Of a stretch of DNA of 64,000 nucleotides, positions 38,162 to 50,600 are shown one piece after another. The notes below the pieces were generated by a model. It had not been told where the DNA came from, made no database searches, and worked only from the letters and a program-made list of their open reading frames with translations. The position numbers and the translations under genes were made by a program. The stretch spans positions 43,537,417 to 43,601,416 of the forward strand of contig CM018043.1 in NCBI GenBank assembly GCA_008638375.1. The letters are read 5' to 3'. Numbering within the stretch: position 1 is the first letter of the stretch; each line of letters starts with the position of its first letter. Origin of the DNA: Nyssa sinensis (taxonomy: Eukaryota > Streptophyta > Magnoliopsida > Cornales > Nyssaceae).

Positions 38162-38671
38162 CGTGTGTTGCAAATGAGGTGTGTATCTAAAATGTATTTA
38201 AGTGTATATGTATATTTCTCTCACTCCCATACCCCATCACAATCAGCCCATACCTCCCATACTTTCTGATTTGGGGCCATTCGTTCTTCCATAATTCTTC
38301 ACCTACTTGCATATATAATATACATATATGGTACATAGACACCTTACCTCCCTTATCTTCATGTCTCCTCCATTACATATATATATATATATATAATACA
38401 TATCACACACTCACACCTTTATATATATATATGTATTTAATTAATTTCTTATGTTTAATTAATTAACAAATTAGTTACTCAATTAATTATATTTTATAAA
38501 TTAATCATCACATTTTATATTAATTATAACTAATACTTAATTTCTCATATTAATAAATTAATTACATTAAATTAATTTATCATATTCTTAAGGGCATAAT
38601 ATTTACACTGATTTTTCATAACCTCGTAAAACGTGCCTCATTACCCGGCATTCTCAGGTCGGGGTATTACA
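34589..38671 (+). mobile_element. Solo LTR 3 (4083 bp), TSD tgtta
   Basis: It starts TGTCACGACCCGAAACCCACC and ends CAGGTCGGGGTATTACA. Perfect TSDs tgtta lie at 34584-34588 and 38672-38676. It belongs to the same subfamily as solo LTR 4 (shared 'cccagggg' 3' blocks, no tRNA-like modules). It carries a 21-bp perfect palindrome at 37201-37221, a TGACGTCA/TGACATCA pair at 37260-37278 and TATAAAT at 37291-37297. A CT microsatellite lies at 38121-38157. It sits between the protease remnant and the protease-RT spacer of the Tat element. Confidence 0.9.
37260..37297 (+). promoter_or_regulatory. as-1-like pair and TATA box in solo LTR 3
   Basis: TGACGTCA (37260-37267) and TGACATCA (37271-37278) are followed by TATAAAT (37291-37297). 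This resembles the as-1 arrangement bound by plant TGA-type bZIP factors. The second site has decayed by one G to A. Confidence 0.55.
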
Positions 38672-39055
38672 TGTTACACCTCAAGCTTTCCTATACGGTT
38701 AAAGCCTGAAAAAGGTAAATCATTGGCATTGTGTTAGATCCCTAATACGGGGAGAGCATCGGCTACTTCTAAGCCAAGGCATTTTATAGTCTTGAGAGGA
38801 CAAACATTGATAGCAGAGTCGTTGTCAATGAGCACCATATGTATCCTCTTTTCGAGAGCATCTATAGTAGTATGCAGAGCTTTAGTGTGGTATGCCTCTC
38901 CTTTCGATAAGTCATGATCAGTGAAAGTGACAATATTGTTGAATTGGAGCTTTTCAATGATTTGCGTGAGTTGTTCGGGGGTAATAGTGGTAGGAACCTG
39001 TGCTTCATTGAGATGCCTCAAAATAGCCTGCCTATGTGGAAAGGACCATATTAAT
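38672..39055 (-). pseudogene. Tat gag-pol: protease remnant
   Basis: The minus strand reads ILRHLNEAQVPTTITPEQL, then FTDHDLSKGEAYHTKALHTT and VLIDNDSAINVCPLKTIKCL. The L(I/L)DN.SA.N.CP block is the active-site region of Tat aspartic proteases (DxG/DxS type; here D-N-D-S). The C-terminal half of the protease is missing: after LPVLGI the next Tat sequence beyond solo LTR 3 is already the protease-RT spacer. The N-terminal side continues across solo LTR 4. Confidence 0.8.
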
Positions 39056-42000
39056 TGTCACGACCCGAAACCCACCTTCAGCGGATTACTGGATCGCGAC
39101 CGCCGCCCCGAGACTCGAAGGCCCCGAGACAAGGCTCGCATCTGCAGCGGTATCGAATAGATGTGCTACACATGATTGCGGAAGCGTGAAAAAAAACTTT
39201 TTCTTTTCTTTTCTCATTTTTAAATTATGCACATCCGTCCGATACTGCTGTTCCATACTTAACATACATGGTTACACATTCAGAGTATAACTAAACTTAA
39301 AGACTTCATACATTAATACAATACATATTCGATTACCCTGAGGGCTTATTACATATTCTTACATTGTCTACTAATACAAAATGTACTACTAGTGTTCATA
39401 GGTTCTTTAAAGAAAACTACTTAAACATATCCTCCCAAAAAAACAGCTAGACTCATCGTCGTTGTCCTTAAGACCCTGTCTGCTGCATCACCTGAAAGGG
39501 GGGTCCGAACAAAGTCCGGGTAAGCTAATCTAAGCTTGTGAGCAATTCCAGTATTCGTCATGGGGTTTTCAATTAGCAGTGGTTTTTAGTACATAAGAGT
39601 TGTAAAACATTCACTGCCAATTGCTTATACAATTTAGAATACAGAGTACATGCATTCTTAAAACAAATAGCTTTGAAACATTTAAAGTATTCAAGCTAAA
39701 CTCGTACTTCGTCAAATAGAGTATATAACTCAAAACATATGCATTTCAAATAGCTTGAAAACATTTAAGATATCCAAGCGAAACTCGTACTTCATCAAAT
39801 AAAGTATATAACTTTAAATCACATCAATATGTATTTTGAAAATGAGGGTAAAACCTGCTTTCATTTCCAAAATCACTTGTCATCTTTTCTCTTTAATTAG
39901 GTGGAATCTGTTTCGAACCAGACTCCCATTTTACTGCCAATACTGTCGATCTCATTTGCCTGGGGGATTAGATCCTGCTACCGGGCATTTACTGTTGAAT
40001 CCCAAAGGATTTCAACCTTCATAGGGGGTGGTACTTAGTACCGTTTATCTTGTAAAACATTTATCACATAACTTCTTCAATAAATACTTTCATGAATATT
40101 TAAAACATGAAATGTATAATTTCTACAATAGAACTTCAAATACTTGTAACTATCAAATTCAGGATATTTAACACAATTTGGCATTTAAAACTTTAGACAT
40201 GCTGAAATATGTTTTAAGAAAACTATGATAGATACCAATCACTGAGCATGTCATGATACAGTTATAAAACAGTACAATTAAAAGCTGAATCATGTAAATA
40301 CTGAATTTGAAACTTCAAATACTTCACATCTTTGAACTTAAAACTTTTTCAAATCCATGGAGTTAAATCTCCAATTCAAACACAGGGTTACTCACCTTGA
40401 TTCTTTAGGGTTAGTGCTAATAATGCGCTTTCCCACTTTCCTTGTAGTTCCTAAGAACAATTCATAAACATCTCATCAACTTCACATTCATTGTAATATC
40501 ATCTCGATATTCCTTAACTTATGCTTAAATCGTATTAGATCCTAAAACGATTTCATAATTTCATAGGTACTTAATTTAACTCGTACTTGTAACCCATGAC
40601 ATAATTTAATGTGTTAGAAATTGAATTTATTTCAATTTATACTCTTCTGAGAGCTCCATTAACTTTGATTTAAAGTTATTTATTTGACATGTTTACGTGT
40701 CGTGTCTTTTCGTATTTCATTTCTCGTACATGCCTTAGTATTTGTACTTTGGCACTACTCTAATTTATAGTCATCTGACAGATGCTATTCATCAAATTTT
40801 ATGTCTTTTTATTTTAGACATTTCTTTTGGTCGAATAGACTCTACCATTGAGTCCGGAGTGTCCAAGAAAGTCAGTTTAGGCTTTCCTAACATTTAATTT
40901 GGACTATCACATGTAAAAGGACAAAATGGTCATTTACCGTTTTACGTGTCATATTTTTCTGTATTTCGTTTCGTAATTTGGACTCCATTTTTGAGTCCAG
41001 GATGTCAAAGAAAGTCAATTTAGGCCTTCTCTGATTTCATTTTGGCCTTAGGGGTACCAGGGGTATTTTGGTCATTTTACCCCTTTACGTGTCTTTATTT
41101 TTCGGGACCCCATTTCGTGTTGTGGACCTCACCATTGGACTCAGAAGGTCCAAGATAGTAAGAATACACTAATAACTTATTAATTTTGGTTAAAGGGTAT
41201 TTTTGGTCATTTACCCCTTTACGTGTATTTATTTTTTGGACTCTGTCTCGTAAAACGGATCCTACCATTAGTCTCAGAATATCCAAAATAGTAAGGATAC
41301 ACTATTCATATGCTTAATTTGGACTTCGTTTGCTCTATTTATGCCACAATAGCAAAATAGTAATTTAACTTTATTTATTAAATAATTAAATTAATTATTT
41401 AATTATTTTTTCAGGGGTCTAAATGTATAAATTTTCCCTCAGTTGGGCCTCAGTATAATTTTCTGAAGCCCAGGGGTCAATCCGTAATAACCAAAAGTCT
41501 TGGTTTATTTTATTTTAAATAAAATAGAAAACCAGAGGGTTCAATTAAATTGGAAGTGAACCGGTCCGGTCTAGCCATAAACCAACCGGTTTATCCGGTT
41601 TATTTACATGTGGTTGACGTCATGATGACGTCAGCCCTAGCGTCCATTTATTTAAACCGACATTCAAAACGTCGTCGTTCCAATTAATCGGTGGCAAGCC
41701 CAGAGGCTGCCACCTGTCCGAGTTGACTCAGCCTGATTTTAAAAGCTGAGTTGACCCGTCTTCTTCTTCCCCACGACGACCCACTGAAAACCCTAGTTAC
41801 AGTTTTCCTTTTCTTTCTATTTCGTGCAGTTTGGATCCATGGATCCTTACTGTTTTTGTCCCAAAATGTTCCTAAGGTATATACAATTCGATTGGCATTC
41901 ATTTGGAGGATTAAAACTGGTTCATGTGTTCGGTTTTGGATATGATAATCCAACCTGTAAATCGGTCATACATGCTCATTTCTGAGCCAAAACCCTTGGG

Positions 42001-43073
42001 GTTTGATTCTTTGTGATCCCCTCTTCATGGGGTTTTACTCTCCATTCAAAAACATGGTTTTAAAGGCAGATTTGTAGGGTTGGGTTTTGAAACCCGTACC
42101 TGCAATTGGATTTTTGGAGGGCTTCCTTTGAGTTTTGTGATCGCGTATAAGTGTTTTTAGCATGCTCATAGTATCTACCTTAAGTTTTGATAAGCCATTT
42201 CAAGCTTAAAAGAAATCGATTCAGACCTGCCATGGGCAAGGTCTTCAATGGAGATTTTTTGTGGGTTTCATGTTTTCAGTCATTTTCATAGCAAATTTTC
42301 ATGCTTGATCAAGTCTTAAACATATATTAAGCATCATACATACATAACATAACCCAAATCTCTTAACACATACAAAATATTCTAGAGAGAGAAATATTAA
42401 AAGTTTTGATGGGTTCACCTTTCACCACTGATTTCTCTTTCTTTCTTGCTCTAAAACCCTTCTTCTCTTCTCCCCAGTTCTTCCTCTTTTGGTTTCTTTC
42501 GTGAGAGAACAACATGCTTTGCATGTTTTGGTTTTTAAAGAAAGAGTAGCCGACCTCTCTCTCTCCTCCAAATCTTTCTCTACTGTTCTCTCTCTCTTCT
42601 TTCTGATTGTAGCCCTACACTAGCCCTCACTTCTCATCAATTTTGCTTTTTCTCTTTTCTACTTTATATTAAATTTTTGTAAGATATTTTGTATATATAT
42701 ACATATAATATAACACACATACTTACACATGAAGACACACACCACACACCACAACCGACACACACACACCCACTTGCACATACTGTTCACACTTTACATA
42801 TATTATATATATATATCCTTCCTTGTGTACATGTATTTATATATATACATATTTATACACATTTCATAATATATACACACAATACACCATAATGTGTGTA
42901 TATGTGTGTTTATTTAAATTTAATTTTAACAATTAAATATATTCTAATATTTTAAATTAATTAATTATTTAATCAATCAATTTTTCTCTTTAGTGTAAAT
43001 ACCTTTACACAATTTCTTTCATTGTCTCGTAATGCGTGCCATATGACCCGGTATCCCGGGTCGGGATATTGCA
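39056..43073 (+). mobile_element. Solo LTR 4 (4018 bp), TSD ttaat
   Basis: It starts TGTCACGACCCGAAACCCACC and ends GGTCGGGATATTGCA. Perfect TSDs ttaat lie at 39051-39055 and 43074-43078. Four degenerate tandem units start at about 40838, 40981, 41125 and 41258 (spacing 143, 144, 133 bp). Two perfect TGACGTCA sites and a TATA-like box lie at 41615-41656. Deleting it with one TSD joins the gag-protease frames on both sides through SV-stop-GLLIWS, the stop replacing an expected Trp. Confidence 0.92.
41615..41656 (+). promoter_or_regulatory. Twin TGACGTCA sites and TATA-like box
   Basis: TGACGTCA at 41615-41622 and 41626-41633 are both perfect palindromes, 3 bp apart, with centres 11 bp apart. 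TATTTAAA follows at 41649-41656. This is the same place in the LTR as the site pair of solo LTR 3. Confidence 0.55.
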
Positions 43074-43078
43074 TTAAT

Positions 43079-43565
43079 AACCCCTAGACTGAGATGTTGG
43101 CTTGCGTCTTCTTGAGCTGTTTGAGGAGCTCATCTTCGATAGGAACTTGAGATGGGACTCCGATTGATTCTTTAGGCTTCAAAAACTCTGTGAGTGGGTC
43201 ATTTGCTTGTAGATGAGTGGGTTTGAATGGTCTCCCCCCCTCGTGTGACATGTAATGCATTGGTTGAGCCAGACTGACTTTTCTTATCCATGAGTTCATC
43301 CCAAGTGATCATACTACAACTTGAGATATTTGTGGAGTCATTGATGAGGCCACTTGGATTTGAGTCTACGAGACTTAACATGTTGATATTAAGTCATGCA
43401 TTGTGGGCCGGCAATGGGTTGGTGGAGACATTGGGCTTTGCTGGTGGAGCCTTTATTGTTCCTCTATTAATTAGGTCTTGAATTGCATGTTTTAGAGTTC
43501 AGCACTAATTCGTGTTATGTCCATCGCCTTGATGATAGGCGCAATACTGGTTTGGATCAAACCCT
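43079..43565 (-). pseudogene. Tat gag, C-terminal part
   Basis: The minus strand reads QYCAYHQGDGHNTN-stop-C, the CxxxHxxxGH..xxC zinc-knuckle-like motif of Tat gag. LKHAIQDLINRGTI, ITWDELMD, and LTEFLKPKES with IEDELLKQLKKTQANISV follow toward protease. Two stops break the finger. It is bounded by the CACTA insertion (43566) and solo LTR 4 (43073). Confidence 0.8.
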
Positions 43566-43579
43566 CACAACAACAAAAT

Positions 43580-43970
43580 GCACTATTAGCGACGCGCATG
43601 TGCGTCGCTAATAGTCCAAATGTGCGTCGCTAAAGGTATTTAGCGATGCCCAAACGTGCGTCGCTAAGGCGTCACAAAAAGTGGCGTCGCTAATACTATT
43701 AGCGACGCACAAAACCGATGGCGTCGCTAAAAGTGCATATTAGCGACGCTTAGAGAGCGTCGTTAATAATTGGACCCATGCGTTGCCAATAATACCCAAG
43801 CACGTTTTGAGTATCGCTAAAATTCACTTTTAGCGATGCACATTGAGCGTCGCTAAAAGTGATTATTAGCGACGCTCACTGTGCGTCGCTAAAAGTGAAT
43901 TTTTGCGATTTTTAAATTAAATTCAGACTTTTAGCGACGCTATGGTGTGCGTCGCTAAAAGTGTTTTTTT
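43580..43970. repeat. CACTA left subterminal repeats (TTAGCGACGC/GCGTCGCTAA)
   Basis: About 13 exact 10-mers in both orientations plus several one-base variants, many as inverted pairs separated by a few bases. In En/Spm elements such subterminal motifs are bound by the TNPA-type protein. A poly-T run and AT-rich non-coding DNA follow to 44405. Confidence 0.9.
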
Positions 43971-44406
43971 TTTTTTTCCAACCATATCTGCTTTGTTTTA
44001 ATATTGTTTTGTTCCTGTTGAAACCTGTATCAATCATCCATCCTGATATTCAATAAAATCCAAACATTCTGAAATGATCAATATTTTAAAGCAGAAAAAT
44101 ACATTCATATATATATATATATATATTAAACTAATTATGTACAATTGTAAATGTACCATTCATCACTAAATAGAAAAATTGAAAATTGTGTCCAAAATGT
44201 TACTACAGATGTCCATGAAAATAAAAAATAAAAATAACAAGTTCCGATGCAAAACATAAAGACGGCGCCGCGACAATAATCCCCGATCAATCTGAAATAA
44301 AGATCAAACGACATATATTAGAACAATTATTAAATATATATGAACATAGAATGTGAATAGTTTTTTTTTTTTTGCATGCATAAATAGTAAGAACGACATA
44401 AAGTAG

Positions 44407-45975
44407 CATAAGTATATTTTATCATTTGTGAGGTGGTTTCAGTGCAGTTAGGCCGATATTCGGCATTTTGGTCTGTCAAAACCCCAAAATGGGCCTTTTT
44501 GAGGCTGAAACTTGCATAAGTTTCGAACCGGGCATCGAAACCGAGTGTCGTAAGTTCGTCCAAGTCTATTTTATCATTTGTGAGGTGTGTGAGGTGGTTT
44601 CGGTGCAGTTAGGCCGATATCCGGCATTTTGGTCTGTCAAAACCCCAAAATGGGCCTTTTTGAGGCTGAAACTTGCATAAGTTTCAAACCGGGCATTGGA
44701 ACCGAGTGTCGTAAGTTCGTCCAAGTCTATTTTATCATTTGTGAGGTGTGTGAGGTGGTTTCGGTGTAGTTAGGCCGATATCCGGCATTTTGGTCTGTTA
44801 AAACCCCAAAATGGGCCTTTTTGAGGCTGAAACTTGCATAAGTTTCAAACCGGGCATCGAAACCGAGTGTCGTAAGTTCGTGCAAGTCTATTTTATCATT
44901 TGTGAGGTGTGTGAGGTGGTTTCGGTGCAGTTAGGCCGATATCCGGCATTTTGGTCTGTCAAAACCCCAAAATGGGCCTTTTTGAGGCTGAAACTTGCAT
45001 AAGTTTCAAACCGGGCATCGGAACCGAGTTCCGTAAGTTCGTGCAAGTCTATTTTATCATTTGTGAGGTGTGTGAGGTGGTTTCAGTGCATTTAGGCCGA
45101 TATCTGGCATTTGGTCTGTCAAAACCCCAAAATGGGCCTTTTTGAGGCTGAAACTTGCATAAGTTTCAAACTGGGCATCGGAACTGAGTTCCGTAAGTTC
45201 GTGTAAGTCTATTTTATCATTTGTGAGGTGTGTGAGGTGGTTTCGGTGCAGTTAGGCTGATATCCGGCATTTTGGTCTGTCAAAACCCCAAAATGGGCCT
45301 TTTTGAGGCTAAAACTTGCATAAGTTTCAAACCGGGCATCGGAACCGAGTTTCGTAAGTTCGTGTAAGTCTATTTTATCATTTGTGAGGTGTGTGAGGTG
45401 GTTTCGGTGCAGTTAGGCCGATATCCAGCATTTTGGTCTGTCAAAATCCTAAAATGGGCCTTTTTGAGGCTGAAACTTGCATAAGTTTCAAACCGGGCAT
45501 CGGAACCGAGTTTCGTAAGTTCGTGCAAGTCTATTTTATCATTTGGAGCTGAAACTTGCATAAGTTTCAAACAGGGCATCAGAACCGAGTGTCGTAAGTT
45601 CGTGCAAGTCTATTTTATCATTTGTGAGGTGTGTGAGGTGGTTTTGGTGCAATTAGGCCGATATCCGGCATTTTGGTTTGTCAAAACCCCAAAATGGGCC
45701 TTTTTGGAGCTGAAACTTGCATAAGTTTCAAACGGGGCATCGAAACCGAGTGTCGTAAGTTCGTGCAAGTCTATTTTATCATTTGTGAGGTGTGTGAGGT
45801 GGTTTCGGTACAGTTAGGCCGATATCCGGCATTTTGGTCTGTCAAAACCCCAAAATGGGCCTTTTTGGAGCTGAAACTTGCATAAGTTTCAAACAGGGCA
45901 TCGGAACCGAGTGTCGTAAGTTCGTGCAAGTCTATTTTATCATTTTTGAGGTGTGTGATGTGGTTTCGGTGCATT
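44407..45975. repeat. 161-bp tandem array inside the CACTA element
   Basis: Nine to ten head-to-tail units with starts (GTGAGGTGTG) at 44580, 44741, 44902, 45063, 45223, 45384, 45624 and 45785, so the period is 160-161 bp. One unit near 45540-45600 is deleted internally. Each unit has GAAACTT-GCAT-AAGTTTC (7-bp arms) and a CCCCAAAATGGGC stretch. The repeated open peptides it produces are by-products of a period that is not a multiple of three, and are not genes. It lies just downstream of the TNPA-like gene. Confidence 0.92.
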
Positions 45976-46018
45976 TTCTATAAATAATAAATCTACAAAA
46001 GTATATAATTTTAAAAAC

Positions 46019-47492
46019 CTACCAAGGTTGTGAAGAGTCACGCTGTTGGTTGATCATCGTCTGCAAAAGAGTCTGTATCTCGGCATATCGCTCCTCGAGG
46101 CTATCTAGTCTCTGGCGCAGCACTACATTCTCTTGTTGAACTGCCTCCGTAGCTGAGTGTGCCCTAGCATCACTCTCAAAGGACGATGTCGTCGGCGCCA
46201 TCCCAGTCCCTAAGCCACGCACATAGCCACGCCTCTTGCCCAGAACAGTCTCCCGTATCTGGTCATCGGTCGGCGGATCCTGACCTTCAAGTGTCGGCTG
46301 ATCACGCAGCCGGACCATCTCCTCCTATAAAAACATAAATACATGTTACTACTTTTATAAATTTAGATTAATATTAAATTAGTAATACTGTAGCAAGTTA
46401 CATAAAAACTTACATAAAACCGCTATGCTTCAGGCCCAGCCCAACCCTTATTGGGGTTGTAGTGCGTCCTGTGCCATAAATCAATGGGGCTGGGTGGTGC
46501 ACCGGTGTCCTGGTCTCGCTGGAGCAAATAAATAGTAGTTTATGAAGAGTGATTTCATGAATAGATTATACAATAAGAACTTGATACATTTATTAACTTA
46601 CCATATCATGCCTATACTGTACAAAAGAACGTGATCCACCACAGTGGGTCACCTTCTGCTTGCTTCTACTCTCGCTATTCTTCCGACTTAGTTCCTACAC
46701 TTGGCCAAAACAAAGAAGGTTAGTATAAATGATACTGATTTAAACCAGACAACAAAAGTAATTTGAACAATTTTTACCTGGAATGTATCACTTGCGAACC
46801 GGTCGCACAGTAACATCCAATCCTCCACCGTCACCCCCCTGTAGGGTCTGTGACGGGGCTTTCTACCGGCTGCCACCTCCGCCTCGTAGTGCATGTGCAA
46901 ACGGTGTCGATAGTCCCTGAAACGGACTCCCAGGTAACGATCCACAGCCCTCGCTACGTGAGGTAGGTGGAGATCGACGTCAAACTTCTCCTGTAAAGCA
47001 TGTCATTGTCAAAACATTACAGCATTAGAAATGTTAAAATTTAGCTCAACACAATAATAAAAGACATACCAGGATCTGCGCATGAATAGCCTGTAGATCC
47101 TCCTGAGTGACCTAACTCCAGTCAGTAATGTGGAGTGGGGCGCGTAGTCGGCAAATGATGCCGACCTCTGTAATGAACTGCTGTGCCCACCTACCAACGG
47201 GCTTCAGCAAGCCCTCAGGTATCTCAATCCGGAGTCGCGCACCCCCTACTGCCTCCATCTGTGTCTGCAAGCTCTGATTCTTCGACCTACCACGCCCTCA
47301 TCTAGCACTGGTGGTGGCCGAAGCTTTAGAAACAATAAAATAGAAACAATTAGTACCATATTTATATAAGCATTAATACAAAATGGAACTATCCATACCA
47401 TCCATGGCAGGATCAGTCGATCCTCCAGTGGAAGGGGAAGGGGTCGATGGGTCCACCGGGGCTGCGCGTCTACGTGATCCTGGTCCAACCAT
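46019..47492 (-). pseudogene. CACTA TNPA-like gene (plant transposase Ptta/En/Spm type)
   Basis: This is the accessory DNA-binding protein of CACTA elements. Exon 1 starts with ATG at 47492-47490 (MVGPGSRRRAAP) and ends at a donor near 47399. The next exon (about 47320-47070) has IEIPEGLLKPVGRWAQQF and ITEVGIICR. Then come VDRYLGVRFRDYRHRLH and EDWMLLCDRFASDTFQ (to about 46779), and ELSRKNSESRSKQKVTHCGG followed by SRSFVQYRHD. RDQDTGAPPSPIDLWHRTHY leads into a last exon with ETVLGKRRGYVRGLG and a coiled-coil-like ENVVLRQRLDSLEERYAEI tail, stop at 46019. At least three in-frame stops are seen (AR-stop-GRG near 47302, DWS-stop-VT near 47112, EA-stop-RFY near 46430), so it is a pseudogene. Exon borders are inferred from GT/AG signals. 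Confidence 0.85.
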
Positions 47493-47608
47493 ATCTAAAA
47501 CAAAAGTTTAAAAGTAAATTCCATTACATCATAAAAATTAAAATCCATTACAGCATAAAATTGAATATCCATTACACTTGATCTTACCATATGTAACACC
47601 TATTACAA

Positions 47609-50600
47609 TTACTCATCTGAGTTTGTATCATCATCTGAACTTGAATTTTCTTCAGTCTCGGTACAATACTCTAACAATGTCTCATCATCAAAATCACTTT
47701 CATCGTCATCATCATCATTAATGAACGTTGCATCCCTCGGATCTAATTGTGTGGTATTGGTGACGTTGGAAGCTACAACATGAATTGGTTCTACATCAGT
47801 TCTATTCAACCGATACGAACTAACATCTTCCTGATCATGCCGCACAACACCATCGTGGGCAGTTTGAGACTCTTCTTGTAGTGCCTCCTCAATCCTCTCC
47901 AACTCTTCATCTCCCTCCCCAACTTCTAGGACATCATAAACATTTCTAGTTGTTATTTTTTGGACAACATGCCAATCACCTCTTATTTTTGTGTCCTTCA
48001 AATAGAAAACTTGTTTTGCAACTGATGCCAAAACATACGGATCATCTTTAAATGCCGTACGTGACGTATTAACACTTATGAAGTGCTTATCAATCTGCAT
48101 TCCAGTCTTCTTATTAGTTACATCCCACCAATCACATTTAAATATATACACAGAATGACCGTAGCAATAATGCAACTGTATGATGTCTTTTAAAACACCA
48201 TAGTACTCTACAGTTTGTCCTCTGTCACCATCTCCTTCAACAAGGACCCCACTATTCTGTGTTCATCGGATGACCTCACGTTCCCTCGTGTGAAATCGAA
48301 CACCATCAACAATTAAACCGGTGTAGCGGGATATCCTTTGATCAGGACCACATGCCAAGGAATATAATTGATCGTACGCCTCAGGAGATTGTTGGTGGCG
48401 TAATAGCTTCATCTATTAATTCAGTACAAGTACAAAATTACTTTTATACAAATGCATTAACTAATACAATTACAATTAATTGAAACCTATTCTTACGTGA
48501 TCTCCGAACCACTTTGGAAACAAATTTTTCTGTCTTTGCTCCAGATCAGAACTTGATACATGTTCTCTCTGAAGCTCGAGCGTATGCTCACTGTATAAGA
48601 TGAGATATGTTATATGTAACTTACATTTGTATATTAACGTAGTATTGCAATGATCAAAATAAACTTACTTGAAATATGGCAATGTCTCCTCGCAGTTGTT
48701 GAGCACGGTGTAGTGGGCTCTTTCCAAGTCTTGAGGATGACACCATTCATATATACGGGCACCTATTGGCCGTACAGTCTGATTAAACACCGCAAGGCCA
48801 GTTCGTTGTTGCCCTGGACATCTATCAGAATTTCGCTCTTGACGATTAAACCTTGTCTCAATATCTTCAAGATGCATAGAGCAGAAGGTGAGACATTCAG
48901 CATCAATGTAAGCCTTAGCAATTGACCCTTCCGGTCGTGCTCTGTTACGCACATATTGCTTCAATGTGTGCAAATATCTGTTTTGATAATTAATCAGTTA
49001 TCGATTAAAATAGTTAGGATGGATAGATAACACAATTGACAAAATTAAATGTACCTTTCTATTAGATACATCCAACGATATTGGACAGGTCCGCCAATTT
49101 TTGCCTCATGAGGCAAATGCACCGCTAAGTGGACCATGATATCAAAGAAAGCTGGAGGGAAAATCTGTTCCAACTTGTAGAGGATCACGACAACATCCCT
49201 TTCGAGCTTGTCAAGTACTTGCACATTCAACGTCTTCGCACATAATTCTCGAAAGAAGCAACCCAACTCAGTTATTGTAGTCGATATGTGATCGGTGAGA
49301 TACCCACGTAGTGCAACCGGAAGAAGTCGTTGTAAAAGGACATGGCAGTCATGACTCTTCAATCCGGATATTTTCCCATCTATAACATTTACACACTGAG
49401 ATATATTCGATGCGTATCCATCTGGGAACTTCACCGATTTAAACCACTCGCAAATCCTCAATCTCTCATGGGATGATAACGTATACTGTGCAGGAGGCAC
49501 GATATATTTATCACCGCTACGTATTAAGTGCAGCTCTTTCCTTATTCCCAGCTCCTGCAAGTCCAACCGGGCTTTAACACTATCTTTTGTCTTCCCTTCA
49601 ATGTTCATTACAGTTCCCAGCACATTATCACATATGTTTTTCTCAATGTGCATCACATCCAAATTGTGCTTCAACTTAAGAGTCTCCCAGTACGGCAAAT
49701 CAAAAAATATGCTCTTCTTCGTCCAATTTAAGTCCACATCAGTACGCTTCCTCTTCTTACTACCCGGTATCTTCCCAAACCTCACTGGTTGGATTACTGC
49801 CAATTGCGCTAACACGTCTTTGCCAGACAACAATGGAGGTGGCAATCTGCGCTCAATTTGTCCATCAAATAGATGCTTCTACCGATTTCGCCAGCCATGC
49901 GATGGCGGTAGAAAACGACGATGGCTCATGTAACATATTTTCCTCCCATTTGACAAATGTAGGGAACATGTATCCTTATTGCAAACTGGACATGCCAGAT
50001 ACCCCTTAGTGCTCCACCCAGACAAGTTCCCGTATGCTAGAAAGTCATTTATGGTCCAAAGTAACGCGGCATGCAATTGAAATGTCTCATTCTTAGAGAC
50101 GTCGTATGCCTCCACTCCCACCTCCCACAATTCCTTCAACTCGTCCACTAAAGGACGCAAGTACACATCAATTTCATTACTAGGAGACTTCGGCCCTGGA
50201 ATAAGCAACGACATGTAGATAAATGGTTTTTTCATACATTTCCACGGTGGCAAGTTATACGGCACAAGCAACACCGGCCACATGCTGTAGGCATTACTCA
50301 TGTCACCGAACGGGTTAAAACCGTCGCTAGCCAACCCAAGTCGTACATTACGCGGCTCATTTGCAAACCATTCGTGATTTGTATCAAACTTAGCCCAAGC
50401 TTGTGAATCTGCCGGATGCCTACATACATTTTCCTCAGCAACACGCTTCTCCTTATGCCACCGTATATCTTCTGCCGTCTTCTGAGACATGTACAACCTT
50501 TGTAGCCTCGGTTTTAAGGGAAAATATCTAAGCACCTTGTGCGGAATTGTCTTTTTCTTTCCTTCATTCAGCTTGTACCTGGGTTCGTGGCACACCGTAC

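Noticed and set aside
43580..43594. CACTATTAGCGACGC as the left CACTA terminus
   Set aside because: The flanking bases do not match cct at the right end. Starting at 43566 gives both the cct TSD and alignment with the right terminal sequence.
44330..45974. Repeated open frames over the tandem array
   Set aside because: They come from a 161-bp period read in successive frames; no start context or family match, and both strands give similar peptides.
44407..45975. CRISPR-like regular array
   Set aside because: Units are contiguous 161-bp tandem repeats without unique spacers, in plant DNA inside a transposon.
49528..49933. + strand open frames over TNP2
   Set aside because: Antisense shadows of a well-conserved transposase exon.
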